DNA of 64,000 nucleotides, taken from Mycoplasma tullyi. GTDB taxonomy: Bacteria; Bacillota_I; Bacilli_A; Mycoplasmatales; Mycoplasmoidaceae. Shown piece by piece: positions 54,571 through 64,000 of this stretch. The number at the start of each line of letters is the position of its first letter. Positions within the stretch are counted from its first letter, which is position 1. Made by a program: the position numbers and the translations under genes. The stretch is from assembly GCF_014068355.1 (NCBI RefSeq), contig NZ_CP059674.1, forward strand, positions 682,001-746,000, given 5' to 3'. Under the pieces are notes generated by a model that worked only from the letters and a program-made list of their open reading frames with translations, was not told the origin of the DNA and made no database searches.

Positions 54571-56215
54571 TCATTGCTTCTCCTGCTAACAATTGACCGA
54601 TTTTGGATCTTGTCATCTCTTCTTTAGAACCAACACCAATGAAATTATTACGACTAATAACTGCAATCGTATCAGCTAGTGCCATAATTTCATCTAGTTC
54701 ATAAGAAACTAATAAAACTGCTTTACCTTGTTTTTTAGCTTCAATAATTTGACCGTGGATGTATTGGATCGCTCCTACATCAAGACCTCTTGTTGGTTGA
54801 GCTAAGATTAACAACTCGTGTTTTTTGCTCATTTCTCGACCAATAATTAACTTTTGTTGGTTACCACCAGATAATGATCTTGATAATGCTGTTCCGTTGG
54901 CTGTTCCTCGAACATCGAACTTATCAATGATGTCCTGAGCGTATTTTGCAATTTCAAACGGAACAATAAAACCTTTATCTGAGAAAGGTTTTTTATCAAT
55001 TAAATTATTAACTGAGTTTAGTCTGACATTCTCATCCAAAGTCAAACCATGTTTGTGTCGGTCTTCTGGAACAAAAGAGATCCCTAATCTTGATCGTTTC
55101 TTAATAGATAGTTTTGAAATGTCTACTAATTTGTTATCATCTCTAAAAAAGATCTTGTTTGATTCAGATTTCTTCAAACCTGAGATAAGTTCAATTAGTT
55201 TAGATTGCCCATTACCCTCAACACCAGCTACTGCAAAAATCTCACCTTTTTTAATCTCAAAATTAATATATTTCTTTTGGTGTTCAGAATGACTAAGCTT
55301 TTCTCATGTTTGCTTAGCTGTCTGTCATCCTTTAGTAAAAGTTGTCTTAGTTACTGAAGAAGCTTTATTTAATAATTCATCATATTTTTCTTCAGCTGTC
55401 TTAGTATCTAAATTTAGATCTCTAACACTTAGAACAACTTCATCACTTGTCACAGGTGATTCATTGATTGAAGGAATAATAGTTCTACCAACCATTAGTT
55501 CAGCCATATCTTCTATAGAAGTGTTCTTTACATCAACTGAATCAACATATACACCTTTTCTAATGATAGTTGCATTATCAGCAATCGCTTTAATCTCATG
55601 TAACTTATGACTAATAATAAGGATCGTTTTATTTTTAGCTTTAAACTCTTTTAAGATTTCTAGAAAACTTTCAATCTCATTATCTGATAATACAGCTGTA
55701 GGTTCATCAAAAATTAAAAGATCAGCATCACGATAAAGAACTTTTAAGATTTCGACTTTTTGCTGTTCACCAACAGTTAAAGAAGATACCTTGGCATTTA
55801 GATCAATCTTAAAATTATATTCATCAATGATCTTCTTTAATTTATTAACACTCTTCTTATAGTGAATAATTCCAAATTTTGTAGATTCAGATCCTAAGAT
55901 GATATTATCAATCACCTTAAAGTTATCTATCAACTTAAAGTGCTGGTGAACCATTCCGATCTTTGCCTTTGAAGCATCTTTAGAAGATTTAAAGTTAACT
56001 TCTTTACCCCAAACATAAATCTGCCCTTCATCTTGTTTGTAAAGTCCAAACAAGATTGACATAAGAGTTGATTTACCTGCTCCATTCTCACCGATAATGG
56101 CGTGTATTTCATTCCTCTTAACTGACAGATTAATTCCTGAGTTAGCTTTTATCTGGCCGTTATTAAAGGATTTATGGATATCAACCATTCGCAATGCATA
56201 TTCTTGTGTATCCAA
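54557..56215 (-). CDS. Nucleoside-type ABC importer ATPase, duplicated
   Basis: A 552-residue tandem ATPase like YufO/RbsA and MG119. First half: Walker A 'GENGAGKST' (about residue 40), signature-like '[12 protein letters not shown]', Walker B '[12 protein letters not shown]'. Second half: '[13 protein letters not shown]' in place of a full Walker A, signature 'LSGGNQQKL', Walker B region '[15 protein letters not shown]', where Gln replaces the Glu. The start is TTG at 56215, with AGAGGA seven bases before it; the next ATG is ten codons in. No substrate-binding lipoprotein is adjacent; it must be elsewhere. Confidence 0.9.
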
Positions 56216-56587
56216 ACTAAGATCCTCTCATTTTATTTTGTTTTATTTTAACTAAAATTAAAGAAAACTAACCCAATTCTCCAATTATTAATAATAGTTC
56301 TTTGTTTAGATAAATTTTTATAAATATACATATTTATTTTGCGATTATTTCTGGAATAAAAAAGTGATTACAACTTAACTTTTTCAGTAATTTTATGTTG
56401 TGCGTAGGTTATTTGGAAATTGATTTACATATCTAGTAACATACCTTATTTATTAAAGATATGTATTTTTATCGAGAAAAGAATAAAAAAATAAACAAAG
56501 CTTTAAATCAACAATTAAAACTTCATTTAATTTTTCATAACTTAATATGTTTATCTAACTAACTTCGTCCTTGTTTATTTACAAACT
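56216..56587 (-). other. AT-rich intergenic region between the importer and the vlhA array
   Basis: About 370 bases without a gene I can support. The importer promoter should lie at the left end (TAAAAT-like box near 56245). I see no clear hairpin for the end of the vlhA gene and no RNA gene. It marks the border of the vlhA locus. Confidence 0.5.
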
Positions 56588-58672
56588 TTAAGATTGTGAA
56601 CTACCTGAAGTAGAAGCAGTAGCAACCGCATCACCTTGTGCAGCACTATTTAAAGTAAATGTTAAATTCCCTATGTACGGAGTATCACCAGTGTTTATAC
56701 CAGCTAAAAGAATTTTGTTTAAGCCTTTTTGTAAACTTAAAGTTTTATTAGAATTTGTTGAACTACGAGCAGTAGTCATGTTATCCATTGTGTTAAAGTT
56801 CCCCACAGTATTTCAATCAGCTTGTTTATTCGCTATGAAATCTACAGCATGAGTACTATCATTGTCTTTATAGAATCTTATGCTTCTTGTTGCATTAGCC
56901 ATACTACTTGAAAAAATGTAAGACCCACTAATAGAATAGTTACCAGCTTGCGGAGCATTCACATAGATTGTGTATGTTCTATGATCGCCATCCAGATTAG
57001 TACCAGAAGGAGTACTATTGAAATTTGGATACATACGCATTACCGTATCTGTAATAGTTCCAAGTCGACTCTGATTACCACCGATAAATCCAACAAAATA
57101 AGCTGGACTAGAAATTTGCGCACTATTAGTACTTCTTGGGTTAGTTAATTGATAAAACAACATGCTGTAGTTTGCAGCTAACCCATAACCTTTCAAGAGA
57201 TCAACTGAAACAGATTTTTGATTATTATCTTCTGATAAAGTATTACCAAAAATACTATCGTAAATCTTATTTTTATTAGTTTCATCATCTGATGAAGTTA
57301 TGTACATGTTTCCGATTAAAGGTGCTACTTTAGATGCACTTTCACCATTCATTGTCGGAACGCTAAACTCAACTGTGTTTTGACCAAAAATTAAATCAGT
57401 TAACTTAATTTTAGCTACATTAATATCAGCTACTGTTGGAGTTTCATTCATTGTAGCAGTTTGATTCATTGCTGGGTCAGCATTTTCTAAAGCCATAGGC
57501 GGAGCAGCTTCTGTTGCACGACTAGTGCCTGCTGATTGAGTTGCTGGTTTAAATTCAACAGTTTGTGCCTCTTTATTATTCAGTTTATACTGTAACCCAA
57601 CGTTATCACTAGTTTTAATTAACTTATAAGGGAAATATAAATAACCTGTTGATGGTCCGTAATTATTAAATGTTAGGGTGTATTTTCCGTCTGTTCCAGT
57701 TAAACTATAGATTCATGATACATCACTCACTGGTTGTGTTTGATTTAGTATTGCTGTATTACTTGTTCAAGCTTTTCTTTGTGCAAAACTTCAATTAGGA
57801 CGATCGCTTCCACTTGTACCTGTACCAACATCTACACTATAACCAACAAAGCTATAGTTTCCTGGTTGTTGTTGATTACTACTATCAACACCTGTTAATT
57901 TAGTTTTATCTAAAACTTCTTTAAGAAAACCTGTTGATAAAGTTTCTGCGTTACTCTTTCAATCATTAAGTTTAGAAAGGGCATCCGTAATCTTAGTATT
58001 AGCACCAGCTACATCTTCTGCTTTTAATGTTACACTTCCATCCATTGTTTCTAATGGTTGGTTGGTAAGCGTCTTACCAGATTCATATAGAGTTGTTAAA
58101 TTATTTTTAATTGTTTCAAAATAAGTCTCTGTTAAACCACCTAAAACATTATTCTCGTTTTTTACCGTTAATTTTAATGAATTGTATGCAGTGACTAAGG
58201 GTTGATTGGCACTATCAAAAGTTCGTTTATTGTTAGCAGCTGTGTCAATAGCTGTTTGTAAAGTTGATGTGGCATTTTTAACTTGTTCTACAGTAGCATT
58301 CTCATTGTCTAATGTAGATTTAGAAGTTGAGTATGCAGATGTTAAAGTTGCTTTTATTTTTGCATAATCAGCATAAAGACTGATATTATTAGTTTCAGAA
58401 TCAATTAATGTTGTTAAAACTTGCCTAGCAGCTGCTAATTGTTGATCAACATTGTTAGCTTCAGTACCACCGCTTGGGGCATCATTCATTTCTGCGCCAC
58501 TATTTGAATTGGTGTTTTTATTGAGGGTGGTGTTAGATGGATTTTCGCTATTACTTGAAGAACTTGAATTCGGAACAAGTGATATTGCTTGAGTACAGCT
58601 TGCAGCTGCTAACATTACAAATGAACCCATACCCAATAAACTAACAAACTTAATAATGTTTTTTCTTTTCAT
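56588..58672 (-). CDS. vlhA: VlhA haemagglutinin lipoprotein (1st in array)
   Basis: A phase-variable surface haemagglutinin. 694 residues. Signal 'MKRKNIIKFVSLLGMGS' with lipobox 'LAAASC' (Cys at residue 25-27), a Ser/Asn/Thr-rich tether, then a helical repeat domain ('AARQVLTTLID', 'LQTAIDTAANNK') and a beta-rich C-terminal domain with 'DTPYIGNLTFTLNSAAQG' at the end. Other family blocks are 'NYSFVGYSVDVG', 'FAQRKAWTSN', 'YLYFPYKLIKTSDN' and 'LIGNMYITSSDD'. An extra segment near residues 395-425 is Ala/Thr/Met/Pro-rich and absent from the two neighbours. Upstream are a TATAAT at 58691 and a GAA tract of 13 units; M. gallisepticum vlhA is expressed at 12, so this copy is probably silent. Confidence 0.93.
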
Positions 58673-58690
58673 AAACAATAAAAATAAAGA

Positions 58691-58696
58691 ATTATA
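58691..58696 (-). promoter_or_regulatory. -10 box of the first vlhA gene
   Basis: TATAAT on the minus strand, 18 bases before the ATG of the first vlhA gene, and about 111 bases from the GAA tract. No equivalent TATAAT is seen before the second vlhA gene. Confidence 0.45.
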
Positions 58697-58807
58697 TCTA
58701 ACTTAAATAAATTAAGAAAAATACATGAAATTAAATAAAAATCGAATTAATTTAACTTCATTTTCGTTTATTGACAAGTGGGTAATGATTCGTAACCTTC
58801 TAAGAGC

Positions 58808-58846
58808 TTCTTCTTCTTCTTCTTCTTCTTCTTCTTCTTCTTCTTC
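58808..58846 (-). repeat. GAA trinucleotide tract, 13 units
   Basis: Thirteen uninterrupted GAA units on the coding strand (TTC on the plus strand), 135 bases before the ATG of the first vlhA gene. In M. gallisepticum the length of this tract switches vlhA transcription, with 12 units for ON. At 13 this gene should be OFF. Confidence 0.9.
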
Positions 58847-58863
58847 TAGAAAATAAGGGTTTT
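58847..58863 (-). promoter_or_regulatory. Conserved flank upstream of the GAA tract
   Basis: On the coding strand AAAACCCTTATTTTCTA runs directly into the GAA tract. The same 17 bases stand in front of the second tract (61083-61099), although other upstream sequence differs. It may be a binding site for the activator that senses tract length. Confidence 0.5.
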
Positions 58864-58915
58864 AGAGTCTTGCCACTCAGATACATATACGTTACTTTAG
58901 GTTTTTTACATAAAA

Positions 58916-58941
58916 AACACCAGAACTATAATCCTGGTGTT
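58916..58941 (-). terminator. Terminator of the second vlhA gene
   Basis: AACACCAG and CTGGTGTT form an 8-bp perfect stem; on the minus strand the stem is followed by TTTTTTATG. It lies 49 bases after the second vlhA stop and before the next upstream region, so each vlhA gene is its own unit. Confidence 0.7.
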
Positions 58942-58989
58942 AATGATTTTAATAACTAACCTAAAAACTTATTATAAATAAGGATCTTA

Positions 58990-60972
58990 TTATCTAGATT
59001 CAGGCATCGTCGAAGCTACAGTTGTACTTGGGTTTGCATTCTCTTGCGGAGTATCACTCAAAGTAAATGTTAAATTGCCTATATAAGGAGTATCACCACT
59101 TACTTGACTGACAATAACTTTATTTAAACCTTGTTGTAAATTCAAGGTTCTTTTAGAACCTGTTGTGATACCACTAGTCTCACTAGAACTTGTATCAATT
59201 TGTCCTAATTTACTTCAACTACCTAAACTTTTAACAGTAATGCTTACCGCATTAGAATCATTACTACTATCTGTAGAGAATTTTATGCTTCTAGTTGTAG
59301 TAGTATCACTACTACCAGCTGAATAAATATAAGTACTATGAATACTGTATTCACCAGTTTTTGGAACATTAACATAAATTGTTAATGTTCTACTATCATT
59401 ATCTTGAGCTGGAGATGTATTATTGTTGCTTGGAGTTGGACTAACGTTTCTTATTTGAGCACCACCGATAAATCCAACTAAATAAGCGGGTTCAGATGTT
59501 GGCATTGCATCATTCACAGTGTAATTACTTAGTTGGTAAAATAACATACTATAGTTAGTACCCAAACTATAACCGTTTAATAGATTAACTGTAACAGAAT
59601 TATCGCTGGTTACATCATTACCAAAAATGCTATTAGAGATCTTGTTAGCATTATCTGAATTAGAGGTTAAGTACATATTCCCAATCATAGGAGCTACTTT
59701 TGCAGGATCACCTGTTGGAAGACTAAATTCGATCTTGTTTGCACCAAACTTTAAATCTGTTAATGTGATTTTCGCTACATTAATATCACTAACAGATGGA
59801 GTTTTACCATTATAAGTATCACCTTCATCAAAAGTAATAGCAGTTGCTTCTGGTGCATCATTTAATTTATATTGAAGCGCGACATTACCTGAATCACCTG
59901 ATTTAACTAATTTATAAGGGAAATATAAATAACCTGTTGAAGGACCGTAATAATTAAATGTTAAGGTATATTTTGCATCAGTCCCAACTAAACCATAAAT
60001 TCATGAAACATCAGTTACCGGTTTATCTGTATTAAGAATATTATCGTTAGATGTTCAAGCTTTTCTTTGAGCAAAACTCCAGTTAGGAGTCATATTAGAT
60101 CCTGATGTTACATCAACACTGTAACCTACAAAACTGTAGTTACCAGGTTGATCCATATTGTTAGTTACACCTGTCAGTTGAGTTTTAACTAAAGCTTGTT
60201 TAACATAACTTGTGGCTAAAGCGTCAGCATTAGTCTTTCACCCATCAAGTGCACTAAGAGCATCTTTGATATCTTTATTTGCTTTACTAACATTATCAGC
60301 AGCAAGACTAGTGGTTCTAGAAATAGAATCTAATTTTTGATCAATTATTCCAGTACCTACATCAAACAATGAAATTAATTTATTTTTAATAGCACTGTAT
60401 TTATCTTCAGACAATCCATCTAAAGTAGTTGCTTTAGATTGTAATGTAACTTTTAATTCATTATATGCAGTTACTAAAGCTTGGTTATTATTGTCAAAAG
60501 CTTTTTTATCGGTTGCAGCTTTATCAATTGCTGCTTGTAATGCAGTTTGTAATGACTTCACTTCGTCTAAAGATGCGTTAGTATTTTCTGATGCATCTTT
60601 AGTTGTTTTATATGCTGTTTTTAATGCATTTTGAATTTGAGCATAGTCAGAATATAAATTAACGTTATTGTTTTCGGTGTCAAGCAAATTGTTTAATGCT
60701 TGCCTAGCAGAAGCTAATTGTTGGGCAGGATCGTTCGCCTTTGCACCACCACTTGAAGGATTGTTCATTCCTGCACCACTTTTTGAAGTAGCATTTTCAT
60801 TTGGTGTCTCGCCTGACATATTTCTACTATTACTAGAAGAGTTCTGGTTAGTATTAGTAGAACTTGACTTAGTAACCTGTGAAACTCTTTGGGTACAGCT
60901 TGCAGCCGCTAACATAACAAACGAACCAACACCTAATAAACCAACGAACTTTATAATATTTTTATTTTTCAT
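58990..60972 (-). CDS. vlhA: VlhA haemagglutinin lipoprotein (2nd in array)
   Basis: 660 residues, close paralogue of the third copy and more distant from the first. Signal 'MKNKNIIKFVGLLGVGS' and lipobox 'LAAASC'. The tether is Ser/Asn-rich; the helical part has 'ALQAAIDKAATDKKAFD'. The C-terminal part has 'YSIHSTYIYSAGSS' and 'RTLNLQQGLNKVIVSQVSG', almost identical to copy three. The C-terminus 'TMPESR' is variable. A tract of 13 GAA units lies 71 bases before the ATG. Predicted silent. Confidence 0.93.
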
Positions 60973-61043
60973 AAGAATAAGATCGATTTAGCTTTATTTT
61001 CCTTACGGATGTCTTTCTTTCCTTAACTTTAGCGTCTAAGAGA

Positions 61044-61082
61044 TTCTTCTTCTTCTTCTTCTTCTTCTTCTTCTTCTTCTTC
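61044..61082 (-). repeat. GAA trinucleotide tract, 13 units
   Basis: Thirteen uninterrupted GAA units on the coding strand, 71 bases before the ATG of the second vlhA gene. Same length as the tract of the first gene but nearer to its start codon. Confidence 0.9.
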
Positions 61083-61099
61083 TAGAAAATAAGGGTTTT
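61083..61099 (-). promoter_or_regulatory. Conserved flank upstream of the second GAA tract
   Basis: AAAACCCTTATTTTCTA on the coding strand, identical to the flank at 58847-58863 and in the same position against the tract. Confidence 0.5.
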
Positions 61100-61151
61100 G
61101 GCTTATAACTGTCAACTTTTAAAAAAGTAACTTCCCTTTTTAAATAAAAAA

Positions 61152-61178
61152 AGCACCAGAACTGTTAATGCTGATGCT
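61152..61178 (-). terminator. Terminator of the third vlhA gene
   Basis: AGCACCAG and CTGATGCT form an 8-bp stem with one mismatch, followed on the minus strand by TTTTTTTATTTA. Same place and a related sequence to the other vlhA terminators. Confidence 0.6.
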
Positions 61179-61225
61179 TACAATTCATAACTTACTTAGA
61201 ATCTTGTCAAAGATAAATAATTTTT

Positions 61226-63211
61226 TTATCTAGATTCAGGAGTAACTGAACCTCCCTCTGCATTATTCTCATTCGTATTATTTACTGCATTCACTTGCGG
61301 AGTATCACTTAAAGTAAATGTTAAATTGCCTATATAAGGAGTATCACCACTTACTTGACTGACAATAACTTTATTTAAACCTTGTTGTAAATTTAAGGTT
61401 CTTTTAGAACCTGTTGTGATACCACTAGTATCACTAGAGCTTGTATCAATTTTTCCTAATATACTTCAACTACCTAAACTCTTAACAGTGATACTTACAG
61501 CATTAGTATCATTACTACTGTCTGTAGAGAATTTTATACTTCTTGTTCCAGTAGTGTTGTTATTTCCTGCTGAATAAATATAAGTACTATGAATACTATA
61601 CTCACCTGTTTTTGGAGCATTAACATAAATTGTTAATGTTCTACTTGAACCATTAGTTATCGGATTTCTATTGAAATTGACATAATTTGATTGTGCAGTA
61701 GTATTATTAGCAATACGTTCCCCCGAACCACCAATAAATCCAACTAAATAAGCAGGCTTATTAGTTTGCATTACACTGTTTTCAGTGTAATTACTAAGTC
61801 GATAAAATAGCATACTATAGTTAGCACCAAGACTATAGCCATTTAATAGATCAACTGAAACAGAATCATCTTGTGATGTATTGTTACCAAAGATGTTGTC
61901 ATAAATCTGATCAGCATTATCTGAATTAGAAGTTAGATACATGTTACCAATCATTGGAGCTACTTTAGTAGAATCACTTGTTGGAACACTAAATTCAATG
62001 GTGTTTGCACCAAAGTTTAAGTTAGGTAATGCAACTTTAGCTACATTAATATCACCAACTGTTGGAGTTTTACCATTATCAGTTCCCATATCTCCAAAAG
62101 TAATCTCAGTTGGATTAGGTGCATTATTTAACTTGTATTGCAATCCAACATTATCACCAGTTTTAACTAACTTATAAGGAAAATATAAGTAACCTGTTGA
62201 AGATCCGTAGTAATTAAAAGTTAAAGTATATTTTGCATTAGTTCCAGCTATCCCATAAATCCATGAGATATCAGTTACTGGTTGAGGTGAATTAAAAATA
62301 TTCTCATTACTCGTTCAAGCTTTTCTTTGGGCAAAACTTCAGTTAGGGTGAGCACTTGAATCGCTTGTTACATCAACACTATAACCAGCAAAGCTGTAAT
62401 TACCAGGTTGAACCGTATTATTAGAATCAATACCTGTTAGTTTATCCTTAACTAAAGCTTGTTTGATATAGCTCGTAGCTAAAGCATTAGCATTAGTCTT
62501 TCAACTATCAAGTGCGCTAAGAGCATCCTTGATATCTTTGTTTGCTTTAACAACAGTATTTGCAGCTAGATTAGTTCCAGAAATAGAATCTAATTTTTGA
62601 TTGATTATTCCAGCACCTACATCATACAATGAATCTAATTCATGTTTAATACCACTGTATCGTTCTTCAGTCAATCCTTCTAATGTTGTTGTTTTAGATT
62701 GTAATGTAGTCTTTAGTTCATTATATGCAGTTACTAAAGCGCGATTATTATTATCAAAAGTTTGTTTATCAGTTGCAGCTTTATTAATAGCTGCTTGTAG
62801 TGTTGTTTCTATAGATTTAATTTCAGCTAATGTTGCATTGGTATTTTTAGATGCATTTTTAGCAGTTTTATATGCTGATCTTAAATCACTTAGAATTTGG
62901 CCATAATCAGAATACAAGTTAATGTTGTTATTTTCAGTGCCAATTAAATCGATTAGTGTTTGTCTAGGAGTTGCTAATGGTTGATCAGTAGTATTAGTTT
63001 TTGCACCACTGCGCGAAACATTATTCATTTCTGCACTACTACCTGAATTAGTGTTGTTATTAGACGATGTGTTAGAAGTGTTGTCTGTATCACTTGTAGT
63101 TTTTGAATTAGAGGTTAGGGTAATATTTTTAGTACAACTTGTAGCTGCTAACATTACAAATGAACCAACACCTAATAAACTAACGAACTTGATAATGTTC
63201 TTTTTATTCAT
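61226..63211 (-). CDS. vlhA: VlhA haemagglutinin lipoprotein (3rd in array, no GAA tract)
   Basis: 661 residues. Signal 'MNKKNIIKFVSLLGVGS' and lipobox 'LAATSC', one residue different from its neighbours. It matches the second copy nearly throughout: 'GNMYLTSNSDNAD', 'YLVGFIGGSGER' and 'YSIHSTYIYSAGNN'. The 224 bases in front of it hold no GAA tract and no copy of the AAAACCCTTATTTTCTA flank. A TATATT lies about 25 bases before the ATG. It may be silent for good, serve as a recombination donor, or use another promoter. Confidence 0.92.
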
Positions 63212-63332
63212 GAAAGTTAAATTGAAGGTTTAATATAACTCGAATCTATTAATTTAAATATACAAAATTTAATAAAACAAATTTATTTACTTTGTTCTGC
63301 TTATAGAAGTTCACTTTTAGTTTTCAATAAAA

Positions 63333-63359
63333 AACATCAGAATTATTGATTCTGATGTT
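63333..63359 (-). terminator. Terminator of the fourth vlhA gene
   Basis: AACATCAGAAT and ATTCTGATGTT form an 11-bp perfect stem with a five-base loop; on the minus strand it is followed by TTTTTTATTG. Confidence 0.75.
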
Positions 63360-63435
63360 AATTACTTAGCTTAACTAATCTAACTTCTTATTCTGAAATA
63401 AACGATTTTATCAACAATCCTATGAAGGATTTAAA

Positions 63436-64000
63436 CTACATTTGATTAGGTTCTGCATTCCCTTGTGTAGAGTTTTTTAAAGTAAATACTAGATTACCAA
63501 TATAAGGAGTGTCACCACTACTTACTCCACCGATATCAATTTTGTTTAAACCTTTTTTAAGGTTTAAAGTCATATTTGTTGTACTTGATCCATTAGCAAT
63601 ATTTGTATTATTAGATGTATCAAATTTCCCTAAAGTGTTTCAGTCGGTTTGTCCCATAATATTTAACATTAAAGAATTACTACTAGCTTCACCAGTACTC
63701 TTGTTAGAGAAACTTATCATTCTGTTTTGATTTGTTAAATACGAACCACCAACATAATAATCTCCATCTTTTGGAGCATTAACATATACAGTTAATGATC
63801 TATTAGCACCATTGGTGTTAGGTAATCTATTAGATCCTGAAATAGCTGGTTGATCTTCACGACCTGCACTACCACCAATATAACCAACTAAATAAATAGG
63901 GTTATTAGATGGAGCTTGGTGTAAACCAGTAAACTGTCTAACATATATCGAATAGCTTGCAGATAAACTATATCCATTTAATATGTCTACAGTTACAGAA
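63436..64000 (-). CDS. vlhA: VlhA haemagglutinin lipoprotein (4th in array, C-terminal part only)
   Basis: The last 187 residues of another vlhA gene, cut by the window edge. It has 'ILNGYSLSASYSIYVRQF', 'YLVGYIGGSAGRED', 'SLTVYVNAPKDGDYYVGG' and the C-terminal 'SGDTPYIGNLVFTLKN', and ends 'EPNQM' with TAG. It is more diverged from copies 2 and 3 than they are from each other. The N-terminus and any GAA tract are outside the window. Confidence 0.9.

Overview
The window reads as a chromosome segment of a mycoplasma of the pneumoniae group, most likely Mycoplasma (Mycoplasmoides) gallisepticum. Three signals point there. TGA is read as tryptophan throughout: genes such as valS, the EAGR-box protein and the lipoproteins are open only if TGA is Trp. 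Short gene runs match the order I recall from M. genitalium (deoD-deoC-deoA-cdd-manB, ecfA-ecfA-ecfT-truA, rnmV-prs, trpS-HAD, holA-comEC). The right end holds a tandem array of vlhA haemagglutinin lipoprotein genes, two of them with the GAA repeat tract known from M. gallisepticum phase variation. Protein ends and starts below were read with TGA as Trp.

Layout. 1-6.4 kb: the start of an amino-acid permease, a PTS EIIB-like protein, NAD kinase and Spx on the minus strand; trpS and a HAD phosphatase on the plus strand; a second HAD phosphatase facing them across a terminator-rich gap. 6.4-14.6 kb: a membrane protein and a 2366-residue EAGR-box cytoskeletal protein of the HMW1/P200 type, with eight EAGR boxes. 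14.7-27.4 kb: one long minus-strand series of two large paralogous lipoproteins, three small paralogous multi-pass membrane proteins, lepA and an MFS transporter. 27.5-38.3 kb: a second minus-strand series of glycosyltransferase, a transketolase-like protein that has lost its catalytic motifs, a UPF0154 protein, engB, valS, comEC, holA, a membrane protein and an ECF S component. 38.4-41.1 kb: dinB on plus converging on rnmV and prs on minus. 41.2-56.2 kb: truA with the ECF energising module, lower glycolysis (gpmI, tpiA), nucleoside and deoxyribose catabolism (manB, cdd, deoA, deoC, deoD), and a nucleoside-type ABC importer. 56.6-64 kb: three complete vlhA genes and the 3' part of a fourth, all on minus.

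How the genes work together. The ABC importer, PNP, thymidine phosphorylase, cytidine deaminase, deoxyribose-phosphate aldolase and phosphohexo/pentomutase form a salvage chain from imported nucleosides to bases and glyceraldehyde-3-phosphate, which enters glycolysis next to tpiA and gpmI. PRPP synthetase supplies the phosphoribosyl donor for base salvage. The ECF ATPases and EcfT would power vitamin S components, one of which is at 27.5 kb. The EAGR protein and the vlhA proteins are surface and attachment-organelle functions. The least explained part is the lipoprotein / small membrane protein operon at 17.9-27.4 kb.

No tRNA, rRNA, insertion sequence or CRISPR array was recognised.
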